A stretch of DNA of 64,000 nucleotides, from positions 95,170,001 through 95,234,000 of the forward strand of contig JBITNC010000001.1 in assembly GCA_050084985.1 (NCBI GenBank), read 5' to 3'. Every line of letters begins with the position of its first letter. The stretch's first letter is position 1. This document shows, in pieces, positions 23,003-33,949 of the stretch. Both the position numbers and the translations under genes were made by a program. Below the pieces are notes generated by a model. That model saw nothing but the letters and a program-made list of their open reading frames with translations, was not told the DNA's origin and made no database searches. This stretch comes from Nageia nagi (Eukaryota; Pinophyta).

Positions 23003-23472
23003 TGATGAAATTAAAGGATTCCATAAACCAAGATCATCTTGAAACTTCTTCAACAAATCTAACATTTATCCTTTTAACAAAGCAATAATCAATCACACAA
23101 AAAATAACACATCATGTATAGTGGTTCTTCCATATCTTGAGAGTATATCCACTTTGAACCATCATTCTATTACTTCTCATAAGATAACTCTCTTACAAAT
23201 CTTCAACAGAGCTCTTACAAGAGCATTCCTACAACTCTATAAGATAAATATTACCATGCTTGATCAAGTTACATAATGAAAGGGTTACCTCTCTATTTAT
23301 AAGAAGAAAACTATCCTTAAAATTTCATTTTATCCAAAGGTAAAGTTAAAAGTATTTCTATATTTATTAATTTTTCTATATTTATTCTCTTAATGCTTTA
23401 AGGTATTTAAAGATACTTTAAACATTAAGTGAATTTAAATTAAAGAAAAATATTACATTACAATTTCCAACA
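23003..23472 (-). repeat. 5' LTR of N
   Basis: Minus strand TGTTGGAAATTGTAATG...TTCATCA; TATA-like CTATTTATAAG (plus) at 23293-23303. It is immediately followed on the right by the TAAAT duplication and the continuing Y1 sequence. Confidence 0.9.
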
Positions 23473-23586
23473 TAAATTATAAAGAATCTATTAAAAATAG
23501 ATATACTCTAATAATCATAAGAGCATTATGTATTTCATCTTGGAAAAAATAAACATCTAATAAAAAAGATGAAATAAATATAATAC

Positions 23587-24060
23587 TGATGTTTATTCAG
23601 CTGTAAAAGGAAAATAGAAATTGAATCCAAATCACGAACATAAGAAGAAATCCGGACCAAAATACTCTTACTTATTCCTGAATCCACATACTCTCAAGAG
23701 ATACAATGCCTTTAAATAGCCACAAAAAAAACAAAAAAAACAAAATGAGTTAGTTGCACCCAAAATTTGCATGCACAACCTCTTACTAATTAAGCATTAT
23801 CAAAAATATCACCCTTAACTAGAGAAAAACAAGAGTTATTAAAGCGCAACATCAAAAAAGCCTAAAAAATCGGAGTGCTCTTAAAAAAGCCTATTTTTTG
23901 GGCCTTAGACGGATGAATCAGGCCTTAAAAATATCATTTTTTGGGTATGGCAGTTCTAATGAACTTCTATAACTAGAAATTCGTTATGAAGCCACAGTTT
24001 AAATTTTGAAGCAAAACGACCTCCGGATCAAAAGTTACGGCCCCGGTAACGCATGCATCA
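23587..24060 (-). mobile_element. solo LTR S inserted in Y1
   Basis: A 474-bp unit with ends TGATG...CATCA and perfect flanking AATAC duplications (23582-23586, 24061-24065). Y2 lacks it: the Y sequence reads straight from AAATAAACATAATG into CTAGGAACTTTCAC. On the minus strand it has a TATA-like GGCTATTTAAAGGC (near 23708-23721) and AATAAA 10 bases before the end, which fits an LTR in minus orientation. It is richer in G+C than its surroundings (TCCGGA, GGCCCCGG, ACGCATGC). Recombination between two LTRs normally leaves such a relic. No full-length copy of this family is in the window. Confidence 0.88.
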
Positions 24061-24114
24061 AATACCTAGGATCTTTCACTACCCATGGATATAACATTGA
24101 TACAAGATATGTTA

Positions 24115-24585
24115 ATGAAAGAAACTCCAAGGAATTATTCATAACAACAATCATAGTTATGGTTATTTAAAATACAAGCTATAAAGGTTATATTAAAGAA
24201 AGCATAATGATGGCTATTTAAAACCCAATTACCAATAAAGGTGATCATAAAGAAAAAATAATGATGGTAAGTTACAACTCAACCAATAAATATGATCATA
24301 AAGCAAACATAGTGATGGTTAGTTAAAACCAAACCAAAAATGTGATCATAAAGGAAACATAGTGATGGTTAGTTAAAATCTAACCAACAAAGCTAATCAT
24401 AAAGCAAACATATTTATGGTTATTTAAAACCTAACTAAAAAAGGTGATCATAAAGCAAGCATAGTGATGGTTAGTTAAAACCCAACCAATAAAGGTGATG
24501 GTTAATAACCTAACCAATAAAGGTGATCATAAAGATGATGGTTAATAAACCAACCACTAAAGGTGTTCATAAAATATATGCAATT
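24115..24585. repeat. tandem array in Y1, units of about 50-55 bp
   Basis: Roughly nine degenerate units built on GATGGTTAGTTAAAACCCAA, CCAATAAAGG and TGATCATAAAGCAAACATAG. The same array returns at 25540-25965 and, shorter, at 44850-44995 in Y2. Confidence 0.85.
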
Positions 24586-26890
24586 TTATCACAATGAACT
24601 ATGTCATTATAGATATCCTTTACGATAGACACCATTAAAATTTATCACAATGATCTATCATTAAGGGTACCCTATACCCTAGGTACCAATGACATGTGTG
24701 AGAAAAAGAATGATAGAGTGATGTTTAATTATTTACCAACCAATAAAGGATGTGAGAATTGAATGTTCAAGCATTAGAAAAGGTGAGCTTTCATTTCCCA
24801 TAGATTTTTCTTAGGTATAAGTATCATAAATGAAAGAAACTCCTAGCAAGATTTCATCATATAAATATATTTGAGTGATATAAGATTATAAATGAAAGAA
24901 ATATTACAATATTAGGAATTTAGTTTGCTTAATAAATTATATCTTTCATCATCTATTGATTCATCATTTACATAAGAATCATTAATGAAAGAAAATCAAT
25001 CATAGAAAATGAAAATTTTTACCATCCATAGATTTGTCAATGATAAAATGATCATAAATGAAAGAAACATTCCATAATATAAGATGGAATTTTACTTAGG
25101 AAATCATTTGAGAACATAAGAATTAAACATCATGTGCACATGATAATTCTAAAAAAATAATGAAATCATAGTAGTATACTTGGAAATAAAGACATAAGGT
25201 GAGAAAACCCCTTTTGTGGTGCCTACCCCAAGTTTTTTTTATTTTAAAATATTGTGTTTACCTAATCCCCCCCCCAATGCTAGCACTAAGTAACACTTGC
25301 AACTTTGAAGCCTTTTTTCAATATGCCAATAGACTTTGGATATTTTATCATGAAATTTCTTCAATAAATTTATTAGGAATATTTGAAGATAATATTACTT
25401 AGGTAAATTTATCAAGAATATTTTCTTGGTAATATTTTATTATAAATCATTGAAATGAATTTTTATTAGATATTTTTTTGATGTTGCCCTAATGCTTAGG
25501 TTGAATAATTTTTAATTAGATATTATTCATAACAAGAATCATAGTTATTATTAATTAAAATACAAGCAACAAAAGTTATATTAAAGAAAATATAATGATG
25601 GTTAGTTAAAACCCAATTTCTAAATAAGGTTATCATAAAGAAAAAATAGTGATGGTAAGTTACAACTCAACTAATAAATATGATCATAAAGCAAACATAG
25701 TGATGGTTAGTTAAAACCAAGCCAAAAATGGTGATCATAAATGAAACATTGTGATGGTTAGTTAAAATCTAACCAACAAAGCTGATTATAAAGCAAACAT
25801 AGTGATGTTTATTTAAAACCTAACCAAAAAAGGTGATCATAAAGCAAACATAGTGATGGTTACTTAAAAACCAACCAATAAAGGTGATGGTTAATAACCT
25901 AACCAATAAAGGTGATCATAAAGATGATGGGTAATAACCTAACTAATAAAGGTGTTCATAAAATATATGCAATTTTATCACAATGAACTTTGTCATTGTA
26001 GATATTGTTTATGATAGATACCATTAAAATTTATCACAATGAACTATGTCATTAAGGGTACCCTATACCATAGGTACCAATAAGATGTGTGAGAAAAAGA
26101 ATGATAGAGTGATGTTTAATTATTTACCTACCAACAAAGGATGTGAGAATTAAATGTTCAAACATTAGAAAAGGTGAGCTTTTATTTCCCATAGATTTTT
26201 CTTAGGTATAATTATCATAAATGAAAGAAACTCATAGCAAGACTTCATTATCTAAATGTATTTTAATGATGTAAGAATATAAATGAAATAAATACTACAA
26301 CATTAGGAATTTAGTTTCCTTAAGAAATTAGAGCTTTCATTGTCTATCGATTCATCATTTACATAAGAATCATTAATGAAAGAAACTTAATCATAGAATA
26401 TGAAACTTTCACCATCATAGATTTATCAATGATAAAAGGATCATAAATGTAAGAAATATTGCATAATATAAGATGGCATTTTACTTAGGAAATCATTTGA
26501 GAACATAAGCATTGAACATCATGTGCACATGATAACTCTAGAAAAATAATGAAATCATATTAATGTACTTGAAAATAAAGAATAAGGTGAGAAAAATCCC
26601 TTTTGTTGCGCCTGAGAATATGCCCCAAGTTCTTTTTATTTTAAAATATTCTATTTACCTAAATTTCCCCCCGATGCTAGCACTGAGTAACACTTGCAAC
26701 TTTGAAGCCTTTTTTCAATATGCCAATATACTATGAATATTTGATCATGAAATTTCTTTGCTAAATTTATCAAGAATATTTGAAGATAATATTTCTTGGG
26801 TAAATTTATCAAGAATATTTTCTTGATAATATTTTATTATAAATCATTGAAAATAATTTTTATTTGATATTTTTTCTATTGTTACCCCAA
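24130..26890. repeat. 1.4-kb tandem duplication inside Y1
   Basis: The block 24130-25520 is repeated at about 25521-26890. Shared landmarks in order: the 50-bp array, AATTTTATCACAATGAACT, GGGTACCCTATACC, GAGAAAAAGAATGATAGAGT, AAGATGGCATTTTACTTAGG, CATCATGTGCACATGATAA, and ATGCTAGCACT.AGTAACAC. Y2 has a single copy of this block (44820-45770), so the duplication arose in the Y1 lineage or was lost in Y2. Confidence 0.85.
25540..25965. repeat. tandem array in Y1, second block
   Basis: Second occurrence of the 50-55-bp array, carried by the 1.4-kb duplication, with the same unit order as 24115-24585. Confidence 0.85.
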
Positions 26891-28680
26891 TGCTAGCACT
26901 TAATGAAATTCACAACTTTAGAATACTGATTTGATGTGCCTACATCCTTTGACTCTTATATATAAAAACTTGAAGTTTCTTTGTGAATGAGCCTAATAAA
27001 TTTGTAAATATTATATATTATATATGATTCTCCTACCACTAGCAATATCAGTAGCACTGACATTAGTGTGCATTAATTTTTGGATGTGAAGCTTTCCTTG
27101 GGAATATTGTGAGCATATGAAGATATGAAAACTTTTAAAAATATGTGACAAAGTCAAAATATAGTGCTTAAGAATCATATGAGCATGTGAAAATAGGATG
27201 CTTAGGAATTATGTGGATCTTTGTGAATTTAATGAACATATAAACATAAACTTTATTGAACTTGTGAACATAAAGAACCTTTACACTTTGAAAACATTAT
27301 CACTATTGAGAATATGTGAACTTTGGGAAATTACAATTATGTGAATATAAAGAATATTTTAAAATTTATAAATCATAAGAGCATGTGAAAATATGAAACC
27401 ATATATGTATATAGATCATATAGATTATATCATTATTCATATGAAGCATGGAAATCATAACTAAGAGATAATAGAATTAAGTGTTTCAAATGCCACCAAG
27501 ATATGATCATATGCCCCAATAATTATCACTAATGAATATCTAAACTAATCATTTTGAAATTATTGAATAGACCACATGAGCTACCCTAATTCTAAATTTT
27601 TAATATTTTCTTGATTTGTAACCTTGAACCCCAATGCTAACATTACTAGGAGTGTTAATGCTATATAACTTAGATATTTGTATACTGATATTTCTACCAA
27701 TAAATCATTTGACTCAATTGATATTTCTAAATTGAAAATATAATACTAATATTTAAAACTTAGTTTTAAACCCAACTACACTTAAAATGTGACTCATATG
27801 GGCACACTTGTTGCCCCCAAGTTGAGAATTCATGCTCCCATTCTATAAGGAATTTCTAAGTTTATTACAAGTAAGTACATTTGAAAAGAAAAGTAGGAAT
27901 AAATATGAATATCATATAAATGTGTATTCATACTTTATTTTCATTTATATTGGTACCTTTGAATAAAAACTTGCACTTTTGGCTTTCTTAAATTTCTTGG
28001 AAACTTTGGTCAATTTTACATGTATCCTTGAAACAACTTAGAATTGCATGCAAATATGAGAAATAATGACCAAAAAATATATGTGTACTTGATATTATAA
28101 TTAGCTTTAAATTTTTCCTTATTATGTGCTCTGTTCATAATTTTAGTCCTCTTGGTTGATGATCATCCAATTCTTACAAACTTGTGATTGTCATAAAACT
28201 ACCAACTTCTAAGAAATATAACATTTAATAAACATATCAGATTAGTCTAACATTTCTACCTTTGAAATAATAAATTAATTAATATAATTTAAATAAAATA
28301 CTTGAGTACTTTTTGATCAAAAAAAACAATCGATATAGGATCTAAAACATACTTGAGTTTTTGCACATTTATCACTTTTTGAAACCTGAAACTTGAAAGG
28401 ATCATATCTTTTGAATTGTATAGAGTTTTGAGATCATTTTTTAAAAACTTTTTAAATTTTTAATATATTTAAAAGTATTCCATCTAATTTAGTTATGCAC
28501 ACTAGAGATAGTACTACTAATAACATTATCACTGAGCTAATTTTATGAAATTAGGCTAATTTTTACCCTACAGGATTATCATACTGATATGATCCTTTTG
28601 AGTTAAATTTTTTATTTTTGAATTGGTATTCTAATTTTTAGTATTGAGATAATTTTTTTGGACATATTTGATAAGTTTTT
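26891..28680 (-). other. Y1 internal non-coding region
   Basis: No gene seen. It is collinear with 45770-47550 of Y2 with moderate divergence. Short recurring words such as TGCTAGCACT or ATGCTAACATT appear repeatedly (26893, 27040, 27640). Confidence 0.6.
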
Positions 28681-28689
28681 AAAACATAG

Positions 28690-28805
28690 GAAAACTTTGG
28701 ATAACTTAGGACAACTTTATACAACTTTGGACAACTTTATATAGCTTTGGACAACTTAGGATAACTTAGGACAAATTTGGATAACTTATAATAACTTATG
28801 ACAAA
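28690..28805. repeat. short tandem repeat ACAACTTTGG / ATAACTTAGG
   Basis: About eleven units of 10-11 bp, alternating ACAACTTTGG, ACAACTTTATA and ATAACTTAGG. A weaker version is at 47550-47650 in Y2. A second short repeat, ATGAAATGCATGC...TATTATATATG, follows at 28910-29010. Confidence 0.8.
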
Positions 28806-29029
28806 TTAAACAAAATTGACCAAAAATAAAATAAAAATATAATGGTTAATTATGCTCCTAAAATAACATAGAGGATGAAATATGTTGTCATGAGAATGCA
28901 ATCCTATGCTACATGAAATGCATGCATATTATATATGAAATTTATACCTATGGTATATGAGATGCATGCCTATTATATATGAAATTCATACCTATTATAC
29001 ATGATATTCCAAGAGAAAAGGCTTATGTT

Positions 29030-29664
29030 AACTCAATTTTAGATTTATAATATGTTTTCATGGGGTATTTAAGCTCTTTAAGTACTTGAGGATGTTTCTT
29101 ACTAATATTATCAAGTGTATTCAATAGTATTCCTTCTTGGGTGTATTGCAATCCTAGGCATATAAATTCCTTTGAAAATTTTATAATTTATATCCATAAA
29201 TATGTCAATTCATAAACATATTGAACAATCTAATTGGTAACATTAATATCAATAGAAGTATCATTATGAGTATCTTTAATTCCTTTGAGTTGTATCATTT
29301 TCAAGTCCTATTTCTTCCTCAAAAGAAATATGTACATCAAGTTTATCTATATCTAGTAGGTATTCATCCTAATGCAACTATATTATTCTATTTTATAAGA
29401 ATTTATATAATGTTTTCTTCATGTAATACATCCATTAGTTAAATGACATTTATATTGATGATATAAGTAATATTTGTTCTCTTTGTAACAATGAGGTTTA
29501 TTTTTGTTTTCAACATATTCTTTTCCATTTCTTGCTTAGAAAATTTTAAATATTTTTTTTTTAATATTTAGAGGTAGCTTGTAAAATTATTCTTTTATTT
29601 CCTTATTCCTCATACAAGTATCAATGTAAATAACTTCATCTTCATCATTTGTATCAACATTAAT
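29030..29664 (-). pseudogene. Y-family reading frame, C-terminal half (copy 1)
   Basis: Continuation of the Y-specific frame whose first half lies beyond Z at 42539-41832. Two blocks are kept in both Y copies: EDEVIYIDTCMRNKEIKE (right end here; copy 2 has DISIDTYMRKKETKE) and, at about 29090-29280, SIDINVTNQIVQYV followed by FICLGLQYTQEGILLNTLDN and KKHPQVLKELK. Copy 2 (47860-48085) reads FIDANATTKIIQYI, LQYNQEGPLLKIL and KKHSQVLKELK. Kept reading frame and conservative changes suggest it was once translated. I do not recognise the family. Z is inserted at its right end. Confidence 0.55.
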
Positions 29665-30492
29665 TATTGACACCTAAATTTGATCTCGCTAAGGTGGCCC
29701 CAATTAGGTGTAATATCATAATCATAGTATAATCATCTTTAATCATGTTATAGGTTTATTATCGTACTTATATCAAGTGGTATTCTTTTTTTTATGTTAG
29801 GTACACCAACATGGGATTCAAATTTCTTACAAGGGGTCATTTGTTGGGAATTCTTACCTATATAAATGTAAGTATCTCTAACATGGAAAAGAAATCAAGA
29901 TTTACATCTCGATAATTGACACACTATTCTTGGTTGTCTCTAAATGCTACCTATTGAGATTGAAATATTATTACCATATGATCATATATGTTATCCATCC
30001 ATTCATAATTATATATTTGGCTTTCCTTGTCAACATCACTACTATTAGCAATCCTTGATGATGAATCCTACTCTATGAGAACCCTAGTGCATGCATTAGT
30101 ATGCATGCCTACATTGCTATTTTGTAACCTAGCACTTGCATTACTATTATGAGACTTGGTGCTTGCAATGAATTAGGCATCCATGTTGATATTTCTACTA
30201 CTATTATTCATGAGGTTCACACATGAAGGTCAATTCACTTTGACATGTTTAGTCTACATATAATCAACCTTATCATAGGTAAGAAAAACATGTATTTATC
30301 TTACAATTGATTCAATAAAACCCTAGTTCTATCACTTCAATGTTATATTACTACTATATTCCATTTCTTCTATTCCCACTAACAAGTATGTTTATTTGCA
30401 TTAAATATCTTGTATAATTCATACTTAAATATTATGTGTTATTAGTTTCACTTAGGATAAAATCCTAGGAGTAATTATTAAACACATACATT
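29665..30492 (+). repeat. 5' LTR of Z
   Basis: Starts TATTGACACCTAAATTTG (the 3' copy has TGTTGATACCTAAACTTGG) and ends near AACACATACA. Shared blocks: AATCATGTTATAGGTTTATT, CATGGGATTCAA, ATCAAGATTTACATCT, ATTATATATTTGGCT, ATTCATGAGGTTCACACATG, TTAGTTTCACTTAGG. A primer site is not obvious after it (ATTGGTGTGTATT). Confidence 0.85.
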
Positions 30493-30781
30493 ATATTGGT
30501 GTGTATTTTTTTTTAGAATATCCTTCTCTTAATTAGGGTAGGAAATAAATACTCTTGAATCCATATTAAAATTTTATAATGACTAGTCTATTAAAGTTCT
30601 TATTTACACATTACATTCTAAAGGAATTTTATGTCATTAGCAATGAAAATGCAAATATGTTCTATGAATCTACTAACCCTATAGCTTGGAAGGTTACCAA
30701 GTGTAGAAAGGTTTGTAAAATGTGAGTTGCTCATAGATGGAGTGAAATAATTTGTAAGAACCAACAATCCATCAAATTTCA
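30493..30781. other. Z: leader before V, nothing recognised
   Basis: About 290 bp between the Z LTR and the part of V that matches its other LTR; no frame or repeat seen. It may include the missing first part of V's 5' LTR. Confidence 0.4.
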
Positions 30782-31404
30782 TGGATAGATATCCTAATTA
30801 ATACTAATATCTCTTAATCATATTTGTATCTAGAATTATCTTGAGAATATCATTAATATTGCATGTTATTCTATAATTCTATTGAAATGATTATTATTAT
30901 TCTAAAGTCAGCTTTCATCTCTCTCTTTTATCCTTATAAGAATAAAAGAATGTGTACAACACAATGACACCTATTGGATCTCTTTGATATGTGGTTGTCC
31001 ATATATTGATCATACTATACTTATGGTGTCTCTAGATGCCACCTATTTGAGGATCTGTTATGCTCTAAGATTTTATTACATGCTATTATTTTGCATGCAA
31101 TTAAATTATTTAGGTTTCACAACATCTACATCATAGAGTTTGTACATCACCCATGATATGCATTTTCATGGTCCGAAGCTACAAAAAATGAAGGTGATGA
31201 ATGCTAGTATATATGATTCATTATCATCTACATGCTTATCTTTGATCCAATCTAGTCCTTTGTATATCTTTTCTATAACTTGAGGATTACCTTATCATAA
31301 TCATGTGCATAGTTTTCATTTATTTATCATTATATTTAAATATGAATCATATTTTTAGATTTATTTTATGTTTATATTATTATTTACACAATTTACTATC
31401 TACA
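30782..31404 (+). repeat. 5' LTR of V, 5' end missing or diverged
   Basis: Aligns with 33325-33937: TAATATCTCTTAAT.ATATTT, AATGATTATTATTATTCTAA, TCATAGAGTTTGTA, TAACTTGAGGATT.CCTTATC, TTTACTATCTACA end. Confidence 0.75.
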
Positions 31405-33206
31405 TTTTTGGTGAACCCTAATTGATCAAAAAAAACCTTAGACTTTTTTTAGAAAATCATAAAAAGAGTGTTTGCATCGTAGAAAATTCAAAATAGAGTG
31501 CTAGAGCTGTAACATTTGATCAACCATAGAAAATAAAAATCTGATGAGAAAAGCACATGGAAAATTTTAGTTCAATTAGATCCAATTGAGATTCAGTTAC
31601 AAGAATAAAAAATGCAAAAAGGTTGATCTTTTGAAAAGTATCAATTTAAGATTGAACTCCTTAATATATTTTTGTAAACTAACATGGTCATAATATAACA
31701 TCCATTACTAAAACTTGAAGCTATTGATATTCTTGAGAGAGTAGCAGCTCAAGGTATGGAATATGCAATGGATAATCTAAAGAAAGGCATGCAATTTCTT
31801 AAGGAAAAATATGTTAATAATGGTGATGGTTCTACCACTCTCCAGTGTATTATAATTTCTAATTTTCCATATCATATAGGATGCATTTCATATATGTTGC
31901 ATATCATGAGCATTTCATTACATGCATTTGATTATCATAGCTTGGAATCAAAAATTTTAAAAAAATAGTTATAGAAAATAGTTCAAAATTTCCCATTCTA
32001 AGGGCACTAGGTAAGTATAGGAAAAGTATATCATCTTAAACATCATCATATTTATGATATTTATATCATGTTATATTATGATATGTTATGATTGTTATCA
32101 TCATATTATGCTTATCATGTAGAAGACTAGTTTGGATAATTCTTTGAAAATCCTAACACCTATGGCATGGAAGACTATATTCAAGGCATTAGCATCATAA
32201 ATTATTTATAAAATTTATTGTAAATTTTATTTTAATTAATGAATTAAGACCACTATTTCTCTAATATCTAGTATAAAAAGTGAACATCACATATACTATT
32301 ATTTTGAATGATTTTCATTGAAATGGATGTTTTACTAACAAAATATAAAAATTTAAGCCATGGAAATCCCATGAGCATAGTTTCCAAAATTGCAAGACAA
32401 TGTGATTGAAACATATATTCCAATCTTGGGGCATACCCTTAAGAGATTAGCTTGATGTTCATAGGCTATGAGTTGCAACAACACTAGTCTAATGATTTTC
32501 AATATTTTACTCATGATGTCTTCAAAATGCATGAGTACAAATGTCAAAGTTATTCTACAGATATCATCAAAAATGAAGTTTTCAACTCTTGAATAATTGA
32601 TGGAGCCATCTTCATTCATGTAGTCAAGAAATAGAGCACCCTTTTTTCTTAGGAGTATAAGTAATCAAAGTGCTCAAAAAAAAGAGCACCCTCTAATGGT
32701 TTGGGCTAAAAAACACCCATTTTTTGGGGACACAAGCAAAATTTTATGTTATATTATGTAATGTAATGTAATATTTTATTATGTTTTGTTATGTTATGTC
32801 ATGTTTTTTTATGTTATGTTTTGTTATATTATGTCATGTTTTGTTAGGTTATGTCATGTTTAGTTATGTTATGTCTTATTATGTTATGTCATATTATGTT
32901 ACATCATATTGCTATCATGTTATGATTTTCATCTTGTTATTTCATAATGCTATATTCCTATAAAATATATGATATATGTAGGTATGTTTATTTCATGTTT
33001 TGTAGGCTATATCGATTCCCCATTCATGGAGATTTCCTAGAGCAATCAATTCAAAAGGGAGCATGAAGGAGGAAATAAGTTGATGACATAAAAAAATCAT
33101 TCAAGGAAGTGTTCTTTGATTTTTGTTGAAACTTTTTCTAACTTCTCTTCATTCTTTGGATTATGCAATTTAATGCTTTTCATTACATATCCAAAGAGGG
33201 GGAAAA
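31405..33206. other. V: internal region, non-coding
   Basis: No gene supported. A plus frame of 70 codons at 31756 and a minus frame of 88 codons at 32353-32619 have no recognisable motif. The pair GAGCACCC...TTTTTT at 32635-32730 and the microsatellite 32745-32930 make up much of the rest. Confidence 0.55.
32745..32930. repeat. minisatellite TTATGTTATGTCATGTTTTG
   Basis: About nine imperfect units of 15-25 bp mixing ATGTTATGTCATGTTTTG and ATGTTATGTCTTATT. The apparent Tyr/Met/Cys-rich open frame across it is a by-product of the repeat. Confidence 0.85.
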
Positions 33207-33937
33207 TGTATACTATTAAAATAATTTATTATTTATTAATAAATCATATTTAAATATCTACATTATATATTATTTAAATAATGTAAATATCTATAATATC
33301 AAGGCTAATTTGATAATTAAATACTAAACATATACTACTTAATGCTAATATCTCTTAATTATATTTATATCTAGAATTATATCGAGAATATGATTAATAT
33401 AGCATGTTATTATTAATTCTATTGAAATGATTATTATTATTCTAAAGTCATCTTTACTCTCTCTTTTTCTTTGTAGGTATATAAAAGAGGTGCGTAATAT
33501 AATGACCCCTATCAGATCTCTTTGATAGGTGGTTTTCCATACATCGATCATACTACACTTACTATGTCTCTAGACACCACCTATTCAAGGATCTATTATG
33601 CTTTGAGCTTTTTTACATACTATGCTTTTGTGTGTAGTTGAATTCTACAAGTTTCATGATATCCATGTCATAGAGTTTGTATGCCATCCATGGTGTGTAT
33701 CTTCATGATCCAAGCTACAAAAAAAGGAGGTGATGAATCCTAGTCTATATGATTCGTTATCATTTTATTCTCACCTCTAATTAATCCAATCCTCTATATA
33801 TCTCTACCATAACTTGAGGATTGCCTTATCATAATCAGGTACACACTTTTCATTTTTTATCATTATATTTGAATAATTATTATCTTTATAGATTTATTTT
33901 ATATTTATATTATTATTTACATAATTTACTATCTACA
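33207..33937 (+). repeat. 3' LTR of V
   Basis: Starts TGTATACTATTAAAATAA right after the purine tract and ends ATTTACTATCTACA. Its first 120 bp (very AT-rich, TTATTTATTAATAAATC) have no partner in the 5' copy. Confidence 0.75.
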
Positions 33938-33949
33938 AATAGGTTGATA

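Larger units (their letters stand above)
19152..23472 (-). mobile_element. non-autonomous LTR element N, nested in Y1
   Basis: A 4.3-kb element with two LTRs of 478 bp (19152-19629) and 470 bp (23003-23472), TG...CA ends, perfect TAAAT target duplications, a primer site TGGTATCAATGC on the minus strand (complement 22989-23000) and a purine tract AAGGAAGAG next to the 3' LTR. The inside has no gag or pol; the longest frames are under 70 codons. The 350 bp next to the purine tract match the 3' leader of copia element A, and the LTRs share blocks with A. N therefore most likely relied on an A-like copia for its proteins. Confidence 0.9.
30782..33937 (+). mobile_element. small non-autonomous LTR element V, nested in Z
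   Basis: Two related LTR-like blocks: 30782-31404 (left end approximate and apparently missing about 110 bp) and 33207-33937. A primer-site-like TTTTTGGTGAACCC follows the first at 31405-31418, and a purine tract CAAAGAGGGGGAAAA precedes the second (33192-33206). The 1.8 kb between them has no gag or pol. Its LTR is distantly similar to Z's (GTCTCTA.ATGCCACCTATT block), so V and Z may be related lineages. No target duplication could be read. Confidence 0.65.

Noticed and set aside
24115-24585. Regularly spaced repeats resembling a CRISPR array
   Set aside because: The units are head-to-tail tandem repeats with no unique spacers, in plant DNA inside an LTR element.
32781-32963. Frame rich in Met, Cys, Tyr and Val
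   Set aside because: Translation of a TTATGTTATGTCATG-type minisatellite, not a gene.
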